DNA of 64,000 nt. Origin: Paenibacillus oenotherae (GTDB lineage: Bacteria > Bacillota > Bacilli > Paenibacillales > Paenibacillaceae). The first letter of the stretch is position 1. The number at the start of each line of letters is the position of its first letter. The notes below the pieces were generated by a model. That model saw only the letters and a program-made list of their open reading frames with translations, did not search any database and was not told the origin of the DNA. This document shows positions 1 through 10,600 of the stretch, piece after piece. The translations under genes and the position numbers were made by a program. The stretch lies in contig NZ_JAHZIJ010000013.1 in the NCBI RefSeq assembly GCF_019443105.1, forward strand, positions 62,001 to 126,000. Direction: 5' to 3'.

Positions 1-3000
1 AGTGCATCGTTGTGACTTTGCGCCGCTGAATCGCCTCCATCAGCTGCGCCGGGTCTTTCTCCGCTCCCGGCGCCAGGAACGCCACGCTTGCTCCGGCCAT
101 CATCCACCAGAACAGCTCCCACACCGATACGTCGAAGCTGTATGGCGTCTTCTGCAGGATCACATCCCCCTCGCCCAGCGGGTACGCCTTCTGCATCCAA
201 TGGATCCGGTTGATCACCGATTCATGGCGGATCATGACCCCTTTAGGACGTCCTGTCGAGCCCGAGGTGTACAGAATGTAGGCCAGATCATCCGGTGCGC
301 CCACCGGAGCCAGCGGCTCCACCGCGCCTTCGCGCCATGCCGCATCGTCCAGATCGATCAGCGTGACAGCTGGCATCGCCCCCGTATCGGCAGCCGCTGC
401 CGCCGAGCCCTGTGACGCCTCTCCCGATACCGCCTGCGAAGCCTCTTGCGACGCCCCGCTCGCGACATCCGTCGCCTCGCGCGCCGTCACGCGCTCCGCC
501 GCAGCCAGCCAGCTCCGCTGCGCACAGATGACGCGCAGACCGCTGCCTTCGGCCATATACCGCAGCCGATCCTCCGGGAACTCCGGCGGCAGCGGCACAT
601 ACGCCCCGCCTGCCTTGATGATCGCCAGCATCCCGATCATCATCTCTGCTGACCGCTGCGCCATCAGACCCACCGGCTCGCCGCGCTTCACACCACGCCC
701 GCGCAGATGACCCGCGAGACGGTCTGAACGCTCATCGAGCTCACGATACGTCAGCTCCTCCGACTCGTACACCAGCGCCGTGCGCTCCGGCGTACGCTTT
801 GCTTGCTGCCGGAACATCTCATGCAGCGTCAGCTCGCGCGGGAACGCCGCTTCCGTTGCGTTAAACTGCTCCACAACCTGCTGCTTCTCTCCGGCCGTCA
901 TCAGCTCGATGGCGCCAAGCGGCGTATCCGGCGACAGCGCGACAGCTTCCGCCAAGCTGCACAAGTGGCGCGACATCCGCTCCACCATATCCTGACTGAG
1001 CAGCTCCTCATTGTACTCCAGCATGCAGGTCAGACCCCCGGACGGCTCCGGATATACATCCAGCTTCAAGTCCAGCTTTGCTGTTCCGGTCGCAACCGTA
1101 TGCTGCCGGAACCTGCAGCCGTCCGCTTCGAAGCCGACATTGGCCGCCTCGGCCTGGTTATGGAGGACAAGCATCGTATCAAAGAGCGGATTGCGCGAAC
1201 GATCCGGCTTGCCGCCTGACAGCTCGATTAATTTCTCATAAGGAATGTCAATATGATCAAAAGCGTCGAGCACCGTATCCCGGGTCTGGCTCCATACCTC
1301 GCGGAACGTCCGCTCCCCATCCCCATGAATGCGAATCGGCACATAGTTATTGAACATCCCGACCATGCCTGCCGTATCAGGATGTGTTCTACCTGCAAGC
1401 AGCATGCCGACCGACATTGCGGATTGCGAGCTGTAACGATACAGAAGCGTGGAGAAAAGCGTGAGCAGCAGCGAAGACAGCGTTGCCTTCTCCTGCTGAA
1501 CCATTCTCTGGAGCGGCTCAACGATTGCCGCAGGCAGCTCCACTGTCACGGTTCCCCCGCGATAGCTCCGACGATCCGGCCGAGCCGCAAGTCCGGGCCA
1601 ATTCAATGCCTCCATTGGCTCTGACAGCTTGCTCCGCCAATATTTCTCGCTGGCCTCCGAATGACCGGAGCCTGTCCGCTCCTGCTCCCATACCGCAAAG
1701 TCCTTGTACTGGTGCTGGAGAGGAAGGAGAGCCTCGCCCTTCAGCAGCTGTGCAAACTCCTGCATCAGCACATTCATTCCGATGCCATCAGAGGCGATAT
1801 GATGCACATTAAGAAGCAGAAGATGCTGACCTTCTCTGTCCGTGTACAGCGTACTTCTCATCATCGGAGCCTTGCCAAGATCGTAAGGAGCGAGCAATGC
1901 TGCTAATCCCTCGGTCCCTGCCAGTTCCTCAAGCTTCTTCCCAGAAATATCGAGGTCGCCCGGCGACCGATGCACCTCCGCCATATCCAGCACAACCGAG
2001 CCTGCGGGATGTATGCGCTGTATGACGTCGCCCCCCTCCCAGTGGTAGGAGGTACGGAGCGTTTCATGACGGTCTACCAATGCTTGCAGCGCCCCTCTAA
2101 TCCGAACAGGATTCATGGCCCCTTCAATGGTAAGCGCCAGTGGAATTTGATAGGCGGGGCCGATGCCTTCCGCCTGCTCCATCAAATACATTCTTCGCTG
2201 GGCCACCGATACGGGATATCCTCCATCTCCAGCCTGCTGGACCTTGGGCAGAGCCTGCAAGCCTTGAGACAATGCGTTCCCTTCCCGGCTAATGCGATCC
2301 CATAGCAATTGGGGCGTTGAATAATCCATTAAGTCTCTGAGGGCAAGCTCTACTCCCCATTTTTTCTGCACAGCGCCCAGCACGTAAGCACCTTTTAATG
2401 AATTCCCTCCCAATTCCATGAAATGGTCATCATTCCCGATTCTGCTGCTGCCAAGGGCTTCCTGCCAAATGCCCTTCAATGCGAGCAGATCCGGATGGTC
2501 ATCGGCTCCAGACACCGCATCAGTACCGGCAGCCGCTTCCGCTCCGCTTGCCAGCCGCAGCTCTTCCATCTCCGCCATGACAGAATCCCATTCCTTGGCC
2601 GCCAGCCGCTGAACCAGCTTGAACCGCTGCGTCTTGCCGCTCGTCGTGCGGGGAATGGTACGGATCGGGAGAACAAATCGTATGTCATATCCAGTCTCGC
2701 GGTTCAACTGCCGAATGAGCCGATCCGCTACAGGAACGAAACGATCCAGTTTCCCCTTATGCTGAATAAACAGCACGATCTCTTCCTCTGCCGAGTCTCC
2801 GATCCTCGCGCCGCAGACGGCCGCTTTCCCGTAGCCGATGCCCTCCATCGCTTCTGCGCGCTTCTCCAGATCATGCGGATAAATGTTTTGTCCGCGAATA
2901 AAGATAATCTCTTTATGACGGCCCGTAATAACAAGTCTGCCCTGCTGCAAAAAGCCTACATCGCCAGTCCGCAGCCAGCCGTCAGCTGTCAGCGCTTCCT

Positions 3001-4237
3001 TCGTTGCCGCCGGATTGTTGTAATAGCCTTGCGTCACATTGGCTCCACGAATCTGAATATGCCCGACGATTCCCTCAGGTACTGCAGTCTCTTCCGAGCC
3101 GCATATGCGCACTTCACAATCCATAACCGGATAACCTACGTCGACGAATGTAATGGCTCCCTCGTCGTCGCCTTGAGCCAGCTGAACCTGCTCATCCAGA
3201 TTGATCGACGACCGCTCCACCCGAACAGCCAGCAGACGTTCCTCAACAGGAGGAAAAGTGACAGCAAGCGAAGCTTCCGCCATGCCGTAAACTGGGAACA
3301 TAGCAGCCGGATTCATTCCATGCTCCGACAATTCATCAACGAATTTGTCCGCCCATTCCGCAGATATCGGCTCCGCGCCGTTGAAGATCAGCTTCACGCA
3401 GGACAAGTCCCAGCCCGCCGCCTGCTCCTTTTTATACCAGCCCAGAAAATGCTTATAGCCGAAGTTAGGCGAGGCAATGGATGAAATGCGATGCTCGTTT
3501 ACTTTATCCAGCCAGAACATTGGATTGAGCATAAACTGCGCGGGCTGCATCAAATATTGATTCATGTCCGCATAAATCGGTGACAGGTGGAACCCGATCA
3601 GTCCCATATCATGCGTCAGCGGCATCCAGCTGAGAGAGGAATCTCCCTCTGCCGAGCCGGAGCAGGTGACGATCGCATTCATGTTGGCGATGAGATTGCC
3701 GTGTGTCAGAATGACACCTTTAGGTTCCCCTGTGGAACCAGAAGAGAATTGCAGAAATGCGATATCATCCGGCTCAGGACGATAGGGCAGTCCGTCTGCC
3801 GCAGTCAAATCCGCCTCCGCTTCCAGCTCCGCGAAGCGGATGATATCCTTCAGGGATGGCCCCTCTGCTCCCTCCTCTTCATCCTCAGCGGCTGAATCTG
3901 TCAGCAGAACCGGGCGATTCAGCATCCGCCATACATTCCTCAGCTTCTCGCGATTCTCTTCACTTCCCCCTGACGTTACCGGCACCGGGATGAAGCCACC
4001 GAGCACGCAAGCCCAGAAGGACAGAACGAAAGCTCTCAAATCCTCAATCTGCAATACGATCTCAGCACGCGGTTGAAGTCCTCTTGCCCGCAGGCTGCCT
4101 GCCATTCCAAGGCTCTGCTCGTACAACTCGCGGTAAGTCAGCGCCGTCTCCGACTTTTTATGAATAAAGATAATACCCTTCCCACTCTCGGCTCTCTTCT
4201 GTAGTAGATCCGTCAAATGGACAAATGGTCGTCTCAT
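1..4237 (-). CDS. NRPS with fatty-acyl-AMP ligase loading module (FAAL-PCP-C-A, cut by left edge)
   Basis: Lipopeptide-initiating NRPS; 1412 residues are visible and the frame is open from ATG 4237 to base 1. The start follows GAGGAGG at 4247-4253. The order is: an AMP-binding domain of FAAL type (residues about 1-590, QFSSGSTGEPKG near 162, MPLTHDMGLIG near 205); a PCP with GGNS (Ser about 612); a condensation domain (HHIASDG near 811); and an A domain with ILYTSGSTGRPKG near 1321. The visible specificity positions of that A domain read D-V-W-H, as in serine-activating domains (DVWHLSLID type), but the rest lies outside the window. FAAL domains are known to hand fatty-acyl adenylates to a carrier protein, so I infer this protein starts the chain with a lipid followed by Ser. 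An Ala/Ser-rich linker of about 40 residues sits between motifs A2 and A3. It is the last visible gene of the operon, 18 bp after the type II thioesterase. Confidence 0.9.
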   Translation of the reverse strand, partial: MRRPFVHLTDLLQKRAESGKGIIFIHKKSETALTYRELYEQSLGMAGSLRARGLQPRAEIVLQIEDLRAFVLSFWACVLGGFIPVPVTSGGSEENREKLRNVWRMLNRPVLLTDSAAEDEEEGAEGPSLKDIIRFAELEAEADLTAADGLPYRPEPDDIAFLQFSSGSTGEPKGVILTHGNLIANMNAIVTCSGSAEGDSSLSWMPLTHDMGLIGFHLSPIYADMNQYLMQPAQFMLNPMFWLDKVNEHRISSIASPNFGYKHFLGWYKKEQAAGWDLSCVKLIFNGAEPISAEWADKFVDELSEHGMNPAAMFPVYGMAEASLAVTFPPVEERLLAVRVERSSINLDEQVQLAQGDDEGAITFVDVGYPVMDCEVRICGSEETAVPEGIVGHIQIRGANVTQGYYNNPAATKEALTADGWLRTGDVGFLQQGRLVITGRHKEIIFIRGQNIYPHDLEKRAEAMEGIGYGKAAVCGARIGDSAEEEIVLFIQHKGKLDRFVPVADRLIRQLNRETGYDIRFVLPIRTIPRTTSGKTQRFKLVQRLAAKEWDSVMAEMEELRLASGAEAAAGTDAVSGADDHPDLLALKGIWQEALGSSRIGNDDHFMELGGNSLKGAYVLGAVQKKWGVELALRDLMDYSTPQLLWDRISREGNALSQGLQALPKVQQAGDGGYPVSVAQRRMYLMEQAEGIGPAYQIPLALTIEGAMNPVRIRGALQALVDRHETLRTSYHWEGGDVIQRIHPAGSVVLDMAEVHRSPGDLDISGKKLEELAGTEGLAALLAPYDLGKAPMMRSTLYTDREGQHLLLLNVHHIASDGIGMNVLMQEFAQLLKGEALLPLQHQYKDFAVWEQERTGSGHSEASEKYWRSKLSEPMEALNWPGLAARPDRRSYRGGTVTVELPAAIVEPLQRMVQQEKATLSSLLLTLFSTLLYRYSSQSAMSVGMLLAGRTHPDTAGMVGMFNNYVPIRIHGDGERTFREVWSQTRDTVLDAFDHIDIPYEKLIELSGGKPDRSRNPLFDTMLVLHNQAEAANVGFEADGCRFRQHTVATGTAKLDLKLDVYPEPSGGLTCMLEYNEELLSQDMVERMSRHLCSLAEAVALSPDTPLGAIELMTAGEKQQVVEQFNATEAAFPRELTLHEMFRQQAKRTPERTALVYESEELTYRELDERSDRLAGHLRGRGVKRGEPVGLMAQRSAEMMIGMLAIIKAGGAYVPLPPEFPEDRLRYMAEGSGLRVICAQRSWLAAAERVTAREATDVASGASQEASQAVSGEASQGSAAAAADTGAMPAVTLIDLDDAAWREGAVEPLAPVGAPDDLAYILYTSGSTGRPKGVMIRHESVINRIHWMQKAYPLGEGDVILQKTPYSFDVSVWELFWWMMAGASVAFLAPGAEKDPAQLMEAIQRRKVTTMH

Positions 4238-4255
4238 TGCCAATCTGCCTCCTCA

Positions 4256-4972
4256 TTAAGCGAACATTGTCTCCATTGAACTGTCCTGCGCCAACCTGCT
4301 CTGAAGTAACATCAGCAGCGGTTCAGCATTATCCTGCAAATAGAAATGTCCGCCTTCCATACGCACAATCTGGCAGCCTGCCGATGTATGTCCGTTCCAC
4401 GCTTCCAATTCAGCCTCAGTCCACACCTCATCAATTCCCGCTATCGCCGTAATAGGCCAGGGCAGCGGTCCCCTGTCTTCATACTTATAGGTCTCAATCA
4501 AGCGAAAATCAGCCCGCAGAATCGGCATAAAAATATCTCTCAGCTGCTGATTGGCGAACAATTCCGCCGAGGTAGCTCCAATATCCAATATCCGCTGGGC
4601 GAATTCGTCATCCGGAAGCTCATGGGAAGGCGCCTCCCTCCGTGGCACTTCCGGAGCAGGACGCCCCGAGAAGAACAGCATGGCAGGGGGCTGCAGCCCC
4701 TGAGCGCGAATGAGATGGCATACTTCATACATAATCATGCCGCCCATGGAATGGCCGAACAGCGCATAAGGCGTGCCGTCCATATGAGCCTTCAAGCGCT
4801 CCAGCATGTCCGCAGCCGCATCGGCCATCCCCATATAGAACGGCTCCCTTGTCCGGGTTCCCCGGCCTGCCAGCTCCATCGGTATGCAGACGGCGGATGG
4901 CGCCAGCCTTTTCTTCCACTTCTCATATATAACTGCCGAGGATCCGGCATATGGCAAACAGAATAACTTCAT
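4256..4972 (-). CDS. Type II thioesterase of the NRPS operon
   Basis: A 238-residue alpha/beta-hydrolase of the GrsT/SrfAD family, the discrete editing thioesterases that remove wrongly primed or misloaded groups from carrier-protein phosphopantetheine arms. The nucleophile elbow GHSMGG places Ser at about residue 75, the conserved acidic region is IDEVW near 181, and the catalytic His is in EGGHFYL at about 209. The N-terminal LFCLPYAGSSA is typical of the family. Its ATG overlaps the stop of the upstream ABC exporter (ATGA), so the two are translationally coupled. The NRPS gene starts 18 bp downstream. No signal peptide, so it is cytosolic. Identification is firm from family knowledge; the substrates are not visible. 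Confidence 0.93.
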   Translation of the reverse strand: MKLFCLPYAGSSAVIYEKWKKRLAPSAVCIPMELAGRGTRTREPFYMGMADAAADMLERLKAHMDGTPYALFGHSMGGMIMYEVCHLIRAQGLQPPAMLFFSGRPAPEVPRREAPSHELPDDEFAQRILDIGATSAELFANQQLRDIFMPILRADFRLIETYKYEDRGPLPWPITAIAGIDEVWTEAELEAWNGHTSAGCQIVRMEGGHFYLQDNAEPLLMLLQSRLAQDSSMETMFA

Positions 4973-6876
4973 GCAATCCGCCCCATTTCCATCTTGATTA
5001 CCTTATCCGCCATATCGAAATAACGGTCGTCATGGGTAATAACGATCACGCATTTGCCTCTGTTCTTGAGATCAGGCAGCAAATTCGTGTAGAAGAACTC
5101 TCTGTATTCAGGGTCCTGGTCAGCCGCCCATTCATCAAACAGGCAGATCGGCTTGTCGTCGAGGTAGCTGACGAGCAGCGCCAGACGCTTGCGTTGGCCT
5201 GATGACAGCTGGGTTGTGCTGAACCGTCCGTCTTGAATGCGCACTTTATTCTGCAGGCCAAGCAGGCGCAAGTAGCTGTTGGCTTCCTCTTCCTTGGAAG
5301 CAAAGTCGATGCCGTACAGGCGATCGAACAAATAGGCGTCGCTGAATATCGTGGACACATGCTGTCCGATATCACCGGCACTCATCGTCTTGCCGTTCAA
5401 CGTCACTATGCCGTCCTTAGGCTCATATAGACCCGTGATGAGCTTGGCGAGCGTCGATTTGCCGCTGCCATTGCCGCCCACGATGAAGATCAGCTCTCCA
5501 GAGCGGAATTCATAATCGATCGGTCCAACCGCGAACGACCCATCATCATTTTTACGATATTCATACCGCGCTTCCTCCAGCTTGAGCGATACGTCCGAAG
5601 AGGCCTCCAGCCGCTCCTCCTCCCAAGCCCTTTCCTGGAATCCTGACAGATCCTTGGAAAACTGCTTCATGCGATTCCAGCTGATGCGAGCCTGGAACAG
5701 CTCCGGCAGGGAATTCAGGATTGAGGTGAGCGGGCCAGCCATATAGAGGAAGACGAACACGAAGCTGCGCAGCGAGCCTTCCTGAATGTTGGCAAACAGA
5801 TAAGGAAAGACAAATACGACACAGCCGATAACGGCAGCGAACAGCAGATCGCCGATGACGACAACATTGGCAACCTTGCTCTCTGCCATCATCCGTTTGT
5901 CCCGGTATGTCAGACAGCTCTCACCCATGTTATCGCGGAAATCGCGCGCCTTGTTCCGGTGCAGATACAGCTCCTTGAAGCCGTAGATCAGATCATGAAT
6001 AAACTTGAAGAATACATTCTGTATATCACGCGTCTGTTCCCACAGCCGGTTGGCAGACCTGATCAACGTGAAGAACAGTATCGAAGCGAGGAATACAACG
6101 CCAAGCGACAGCAGGAACCCTTCCATGCTAATAAATGCCAGGTAAACGAAGCCAGCGGTAATGGTAACGGACCATGTTCCAATGCTGACGAGCTTGTTGG
6201 CAAAGCTGCTGACAACCTCTGTATCGTTATTCAGGCAAGTCTCAATCTTGCCTCTCTCCATCGTCTCCACATTCTCATAAGGAGCGTTCAGAATGTTGGT
6301 GATGACCTCCATCCGCTTGTCATACACAATTCCGTTGGTCATGCGGATTAAGCGCAACCGAAGCAGACGTTGTCCGAACACGAAGAACAGCATGCCAAGA
6401 ATAAAATAAGGCAGCATATGCAGCCGAACATCGCCGCTGCCGGCAATTGCCGAATTTATGACGAATATCATGGAGGCATTGCCGATCCCGCTCACAAAGC
6501 TGAGCAGCAGCATGCTCCCATAAGGCCTCTCCTTTTCCTTTGGGTAGAGCATCGCGAGTGTAAGATAGATGCCTATGAGCAGCAAGATGGCGAATAGAAG
6601 AACAACCGCCCACACGCCCGATGCCGGAGCCTCTCGCCAGAAATCGGCTGCCGACTGCTCTGGAGCAAACAATCTCCTGCATTCGTAAAGGCAGTAGCCA
6701 ATCCAGCCATAGAAGCCGGCAGCCAGCGCTATATTGTACAGCTTCCGCCAGCCGCTGCCGCCTTCGGAACGCCGGGTTCCTTTCATGATGCCGATCAAGG
6801 CAGCCCCGACACCCCACAAACTTCCGATCAATCCCACTACTAAAATACTGTTCAAAATCCATGAAACGCTGGGCAT
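4969..6876 (-). CDS. Cyclic-peptide export ABC transporter (fused membrane and ATPase domains)
   Basis: Predicted exporter of the NRPS product, 635 residues. The N-terminal half is hydrophobic (several membrane segments), and the C-terminal half is an ABC ATPase with Walker A GGNGSGKST near 465, signature LSSGQRKR near 557 and Walker B ICLFDEWAADQDP near 580. The DEWAADQDP form is characteristic of the PvdE/SyrD/YojI cyclic peptide exporter family. I place the start at ATG 6876, behind GAGGAGG. The reading frame is open 44 codons further upstream, but those codons overlap the phosphopantetheinyl transferase gene and have no ribosome site. It overlaps the thioesterase start by 4 bp. The position inside the NRPS operon argues that the cargo is the peptide made here. 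Confidence 0.9.
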   Translation of the reverse strand: MPSVSWILNSILVVGLIGSLWGVGAALIGIMKGTRRSEGGSGWRKLYNIALAAGFYGWIGYCLYECRRLFAPEQSAADFWREAPASGVWAVVLLFAILLLIGIYLTLAMLYPKEKERPYGSMLLLSFVSGIGNASMIFVINSAIAGSGDVRLHMLPYFILGMLFFVFGQRLLRLRLIRMTNGIVYDKRMEVITNILNAPYENVETMERGKIETCLNNDTEVVSSFANKLVSIGTWSVTITAGFVYLAFISMEGFLLSLGVVFLASILFFTLIRSANRLWEQTRDIQNVFFKFIHDLIYGFKELYLHRNKARDFRDNMGESCLTYRDKRMMAESKVANVVVIGDLLFAAVIGCVVFVFPYLFANIQEGSLRSFVFVFLYMAGPLTSILNSLPELFQARISWNRMKQFSKDLSGFQERAWEEERLEASSDVSLKLEEARYEYRKNDDGSFAVGPIDYEFRSGELIFIVGGNGSGKSTLAKLITGLYEPKDGIVTLNGKTMSAGDIGQHVSTIFSDAYLFDRLYGIDFASKEEEANSYLRLLGLQNKVRIQDGRFSTTQLSSGQRKRLALLVSYLDDKPICLFDEWAADQDPEYREFFYTNLLPDLKNRGKCVIVITHDDRYFDMADKVIKMEMGRIA

Positions 6877-6901
6877 AAATCCTCCTCGCCGGGAGGCCGC
6901 T

Positions 6902-7612
6902 TCATCGTAGCATGCGGCCGATCCCATCCACCGTATAAATCTGAATATCGTTTGGAAAAAGAGCTGTCTCGGCACAAACTGCCACCGGGTGAAGCTCATC
7001 CAGTTCATATCTCTTCAAGCGATATGGCGCCAGCCGGGATACGCCTTCGCCGATGACGGAGAAGGTACGAAATCCCAATGCCAATCCTGTGCCAACCGCT
7101 TTCACATAACTCTCTTTCATCGTCCATATCTCGAAAAACCGTCTCAACCGCTCTGTCTCTGCCGCATTGCGCAGCTCATTGTTCTCCTCATCGGACAAAT
7201 GCGACTCCACCCAAGCCAGCTCCTGCTGCTTGATCTGCTCCACATCGACGCCGACCGGTTCTGTAGAGACCGCGCATACACACCAGCTGCCGGAATGAGA
7301 AAGATTGTAGTGAACACCTTCAATTCCTTGCAGATACGGCTTGCCATGCTCGCTTCGGGCAAATTCCAGTTCACGGCCTTGGCAGCTCTCCTGCCAGTCA
7401 GCTTGGAGCGCCACGCGAAGAAGCATCTCCCCCATAAGAGATCGTCTGGCATCCGCTTGATAGTGAAACCGCGGCAGACCTTCCCTGCGTCGAGGGGAGC
7501 AAAGCTCTGTCAGCTGCCGCTGCAAGTCTTCATCCAGCGGCTCAGCTACATTCACCGCGTAGAGCAGAAGGGATGGCCCCTCTGCACGATTCATCCGTAC
7601 ATGCTCATTCAT
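6902..7612 (-). CDS. sfp: Sfp-type 4'-phosphopantetheinyl transferase
   Basis: A 236-residue enzyme that moves 4'-phosphopantetheine from CoA to the conserved serine of carrier-protein domains, turning apo-NRPS into the active form. Family motifs are clear: GVDVEQI near residue 119 (Mg-binding Asp and Glu) and WTMKESYVKAVGTGL near 162. The length matches Sfp/Gsp (about 225-240). It lies between the second NRPS (76 bp upstream) and the exporter, and is read with them. It can be expected to prime the PCPs of this operon, and may also serve the lone ACP of the second cluster at 60.5 kb; that last point is inference. The start at ATG 7612 has only a weak ribosome site. Confidence 0.94.
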   Translation of the reverse strand: MNEHVRMNRAEGPSLLLYAVNVAEPLDEDLQRQLTELCSPRRREGLPRFHYQADARRSLMGEMLLRVALQADWQESCQGRELEFARSEHGKPYLQGIEGVHYNLSHSGSWCVCAVSTEPVGVDVEQIKQQELAWVESHLSDEENNELRNAAETERLRRFFEIWTMKESYVKAVGTGLALGFRTFSVIGEGVSRLAPYRLKRYELDELHPVAVCAETALFPNDIQIYTVDGIGRMLR

Positions 7613-7688
7613 TTCGGCCGGAACATTCAGTGTCCCTTCACACCCCTATCCTGCTTTGTTTCATGAACCCATGTATGCTGCGCTAATT

Positions 7689-10600
7689 TCACGAATCCGC
7701 ATCATCGCTGCGGGTCGTATAGCCGGCAAGCTCGCGAATCGTATAGCACTGCTGGAAGTCCTCAGGCGAGACGATCAATCCCTTGCTCTCCATCTCAATC
7801 TCCAGCTTTACAGCAAGCAGCGAATGCCCGCCCAGCTCAAAGAAGTTATCATTTACGCCGATCGTATCAAGCTCAAGCAGAGCCTTCCACATCTCCACCA
7901 ATTCCGCTTCAATATCGTTCGCCGGCGGCTCGTAAGCTGCATCTGAGCGTACTTGAGATTGCGGCTGCGGCAGCGCCCCGCGATCTACTTTGCCGTTGGA
8001 GGTAACCGGAATTTGCGGAAGCCGGATGAAGAACGAGGGAATCATATAGGCAGGCAGCTCAGCGCTCATGTAGTCGCGCAGCGCACGCACCGGAATCTCC
8101 TCTTCGGCGGCGTAATAAGCGCTCAGCGCCTTCTGTCCTGAGCTATCCAGACAATCAATGACTACGCATTGCGAGACAGCAGGATGGGCAAGCAGCTTCG
8201 CTTGAATTTCTCCCAGCTCAATGCGGTAGCCGCGGATTTTGACCTGATGATCAACCCGTCCCAGAAATTCAATGTTGCCGTCCTCCATCCACTTCGCCAA
8301 ATCTCCAGTCCGGTACATACGGGCATTGTTCTCCGCCGAGAACGGGTCCGGAAGGAAACGTTCCTTCGTCAGCGATTCCAGATGGTAGCCGCTGGCAAGA
8401 CAATCGCCGCCGATGAACAGCTCACCCCGGGCTCCGATCGGACTTGGCTTCATATTCCGGTCCAGAATATAATATCTGGCATTGCGGATCGGCTTGCCGT
8501 AAGGAATGCTGACCCAATTCGGCTCCGTACCGCGCACCTCGTAGCAATTGGACCAGATGCAAGCCTCCGTTGCACCGCCGAGCGCCGCTACCCGCGCTCC
8601 TTGGAAGAGGCGCTGCATCGTATCCGGCAGCGTCAGCGGAATCCAATCCCCGCTCAGCATAACCAGGCGCAGCGGCGCGGGCTCTCCCTCATAACGCTCG
8701 AAGAAAGGAACGCTTTGGGCAAGCGCCGCAGGCGCTGAATCCCAGATTGTAATTCCGCTCTGAGCCAGCCGCTCCGGCCATGCCTCCGGACGCCGAACCT
8801 CTTCCTCTGAGACAATGTCGATACTTCCGCCAGCGGCGAACATCCCGAACATATCGAAGACGGACAGATCGAAGCAGATAGAAGTGATAAAGAACAACCG
8901 ATCCTGCGCATTAACGCCAAAGGTGCCATTCACCCAGTCAATGACATTGACGACCGGACGATGGGATACGACGACGCCCTTAGGCGTGCCCGTCGAACCC
9001 GACGTGAATAATACATAAGCCGTACCGGAGGGATCAACAGCAGCCTTCACCGCTGATTTCTCTTCCTGATCCAGATGCCAGCCCGTTGAGAATGGCCGGG
9101 GCGGAAGCGATGAAGCAGCGGATTGTCCGGACTTGACCATGACCACATCATAGCGGTATCTCAGCTCATTTTTGAACCCCTTCTTGCGCCTTCTGATCTC
9201 CAGAGTCAGATCAGGGAACTGCCGCGCAAACCCATGGAAGAAGTCTTCATGGCAGTACAGATGGCCATCGAGGTTCGTTCTTGTTTTGTAGAAGGTGCCG
9301 TGATTGCGCTTGAACTCCTCCAGCGAGGCGCGGAAGTCTTCCTTCGACGCTTCATCGGGCACATCCGCTACGATGACAGCTCCTCCAGGGCGCACAAGCC
9401 GGACTGCTTCCCTCAATATCTTCTCAAGATAAAGATAGCCGCTAAAAAACTGTATCGTGCTCGGCAGCAGCACCGCATCGTAGCTTTCATCCGCCATGCC
9501 GGAGATCTCCTCGGCGAAGCCCGTTATTAGCCGAATCTTCTCCTTGCCGTCCCGCTCCACCGTCTCCTGATTGCGATTCTGAGTCACAGAAGACGGATCC
9601 AGGCCCGTATATTGCCGGAAAGATTCCGCCAGGTCGAACATGATGAGCCCGGAACCGCAGCCGATTTCGAGTGCCAGCTTGTCCGCCCCAGTGAAGGGAC
9701 GCGCCAGGTCGATCACGTGCTGCTTGTATTCCTCTACTTCCTCTTCCGGCAAATAGATCCCCGTATAGGAGCTCACGAAGCCTCCAGCAGAGATATGATC
9801 CGTTGCGGCAGCTGACAGATCATCGAACATTTTGACGACAAGCCCGCGATCCGACTTCTCTCCGGCCGGCTCCTCACTGTCTTCATCCAGCAGCACAACC
9901 TGGCTCAGCAGCGGAGAACGCCACAGCAGATCAGCGACAGGAGCGAACACATCACGCATCGTGACAAGGCATGTCGCTCCCACTTCCTCCAGAACTGTCT
10001 CAACCCGCCGCTTCGGCCATGAGGCGTCCATCGGCACATAAGCTCCGCCTGCCTTGAGAATCCCGAGCAGCCCGATGATCATCTCGAAGGAGCGCTTGGC
10101 CAGAATGGCGACTCTGATCTCTGGTCCCACCCCAATCCGCTTCAACCTCCGTGCCAGCTGATTCGAGCGCTCATCAAGCTCTCTATAGGTGATCGTATTG
10201 CCTTGGCATACTGCCGCGACAGCCTCTGGCCTACGCGCAGCCTGCTCCACAAACAGCCCATGCAGCGTCTTCTCGCTGGGGTACGGCCCTTTCGTATCAT
10301 TGAAAGCTTGTATGACCCGGTTCCACTCTACGGATTCCAGCATCTCAGCTTCAGAGATGGGCGAATCCGGAGCAGATAACAAGCTTTCCATAATACGATG
10401 CCAGTGAGCTGCGATGCGATGAGCCAGCTCATCGGAATAGCGGCTTCTGTTATAGCGGATTTCCAGTACGAAACCGGTTTCCTTTTCCTCAAAACGAAAC
10501 TCAAAATCTGTCGCTGCCCCATCCAATGAGCGCGAAAATTGAAGACGGTTGAAGCTTACCGCAATGGGGATGTGGCAATGACCGCTTTCGATGCCGCCCC

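Noticed and set aside
2423-3484. 353-codon plus-strand frame opposite the FAAL region
   Set aside because: The minus-strand NRPS reading has all motifs in frame; the plus-strand translation shows no domain.
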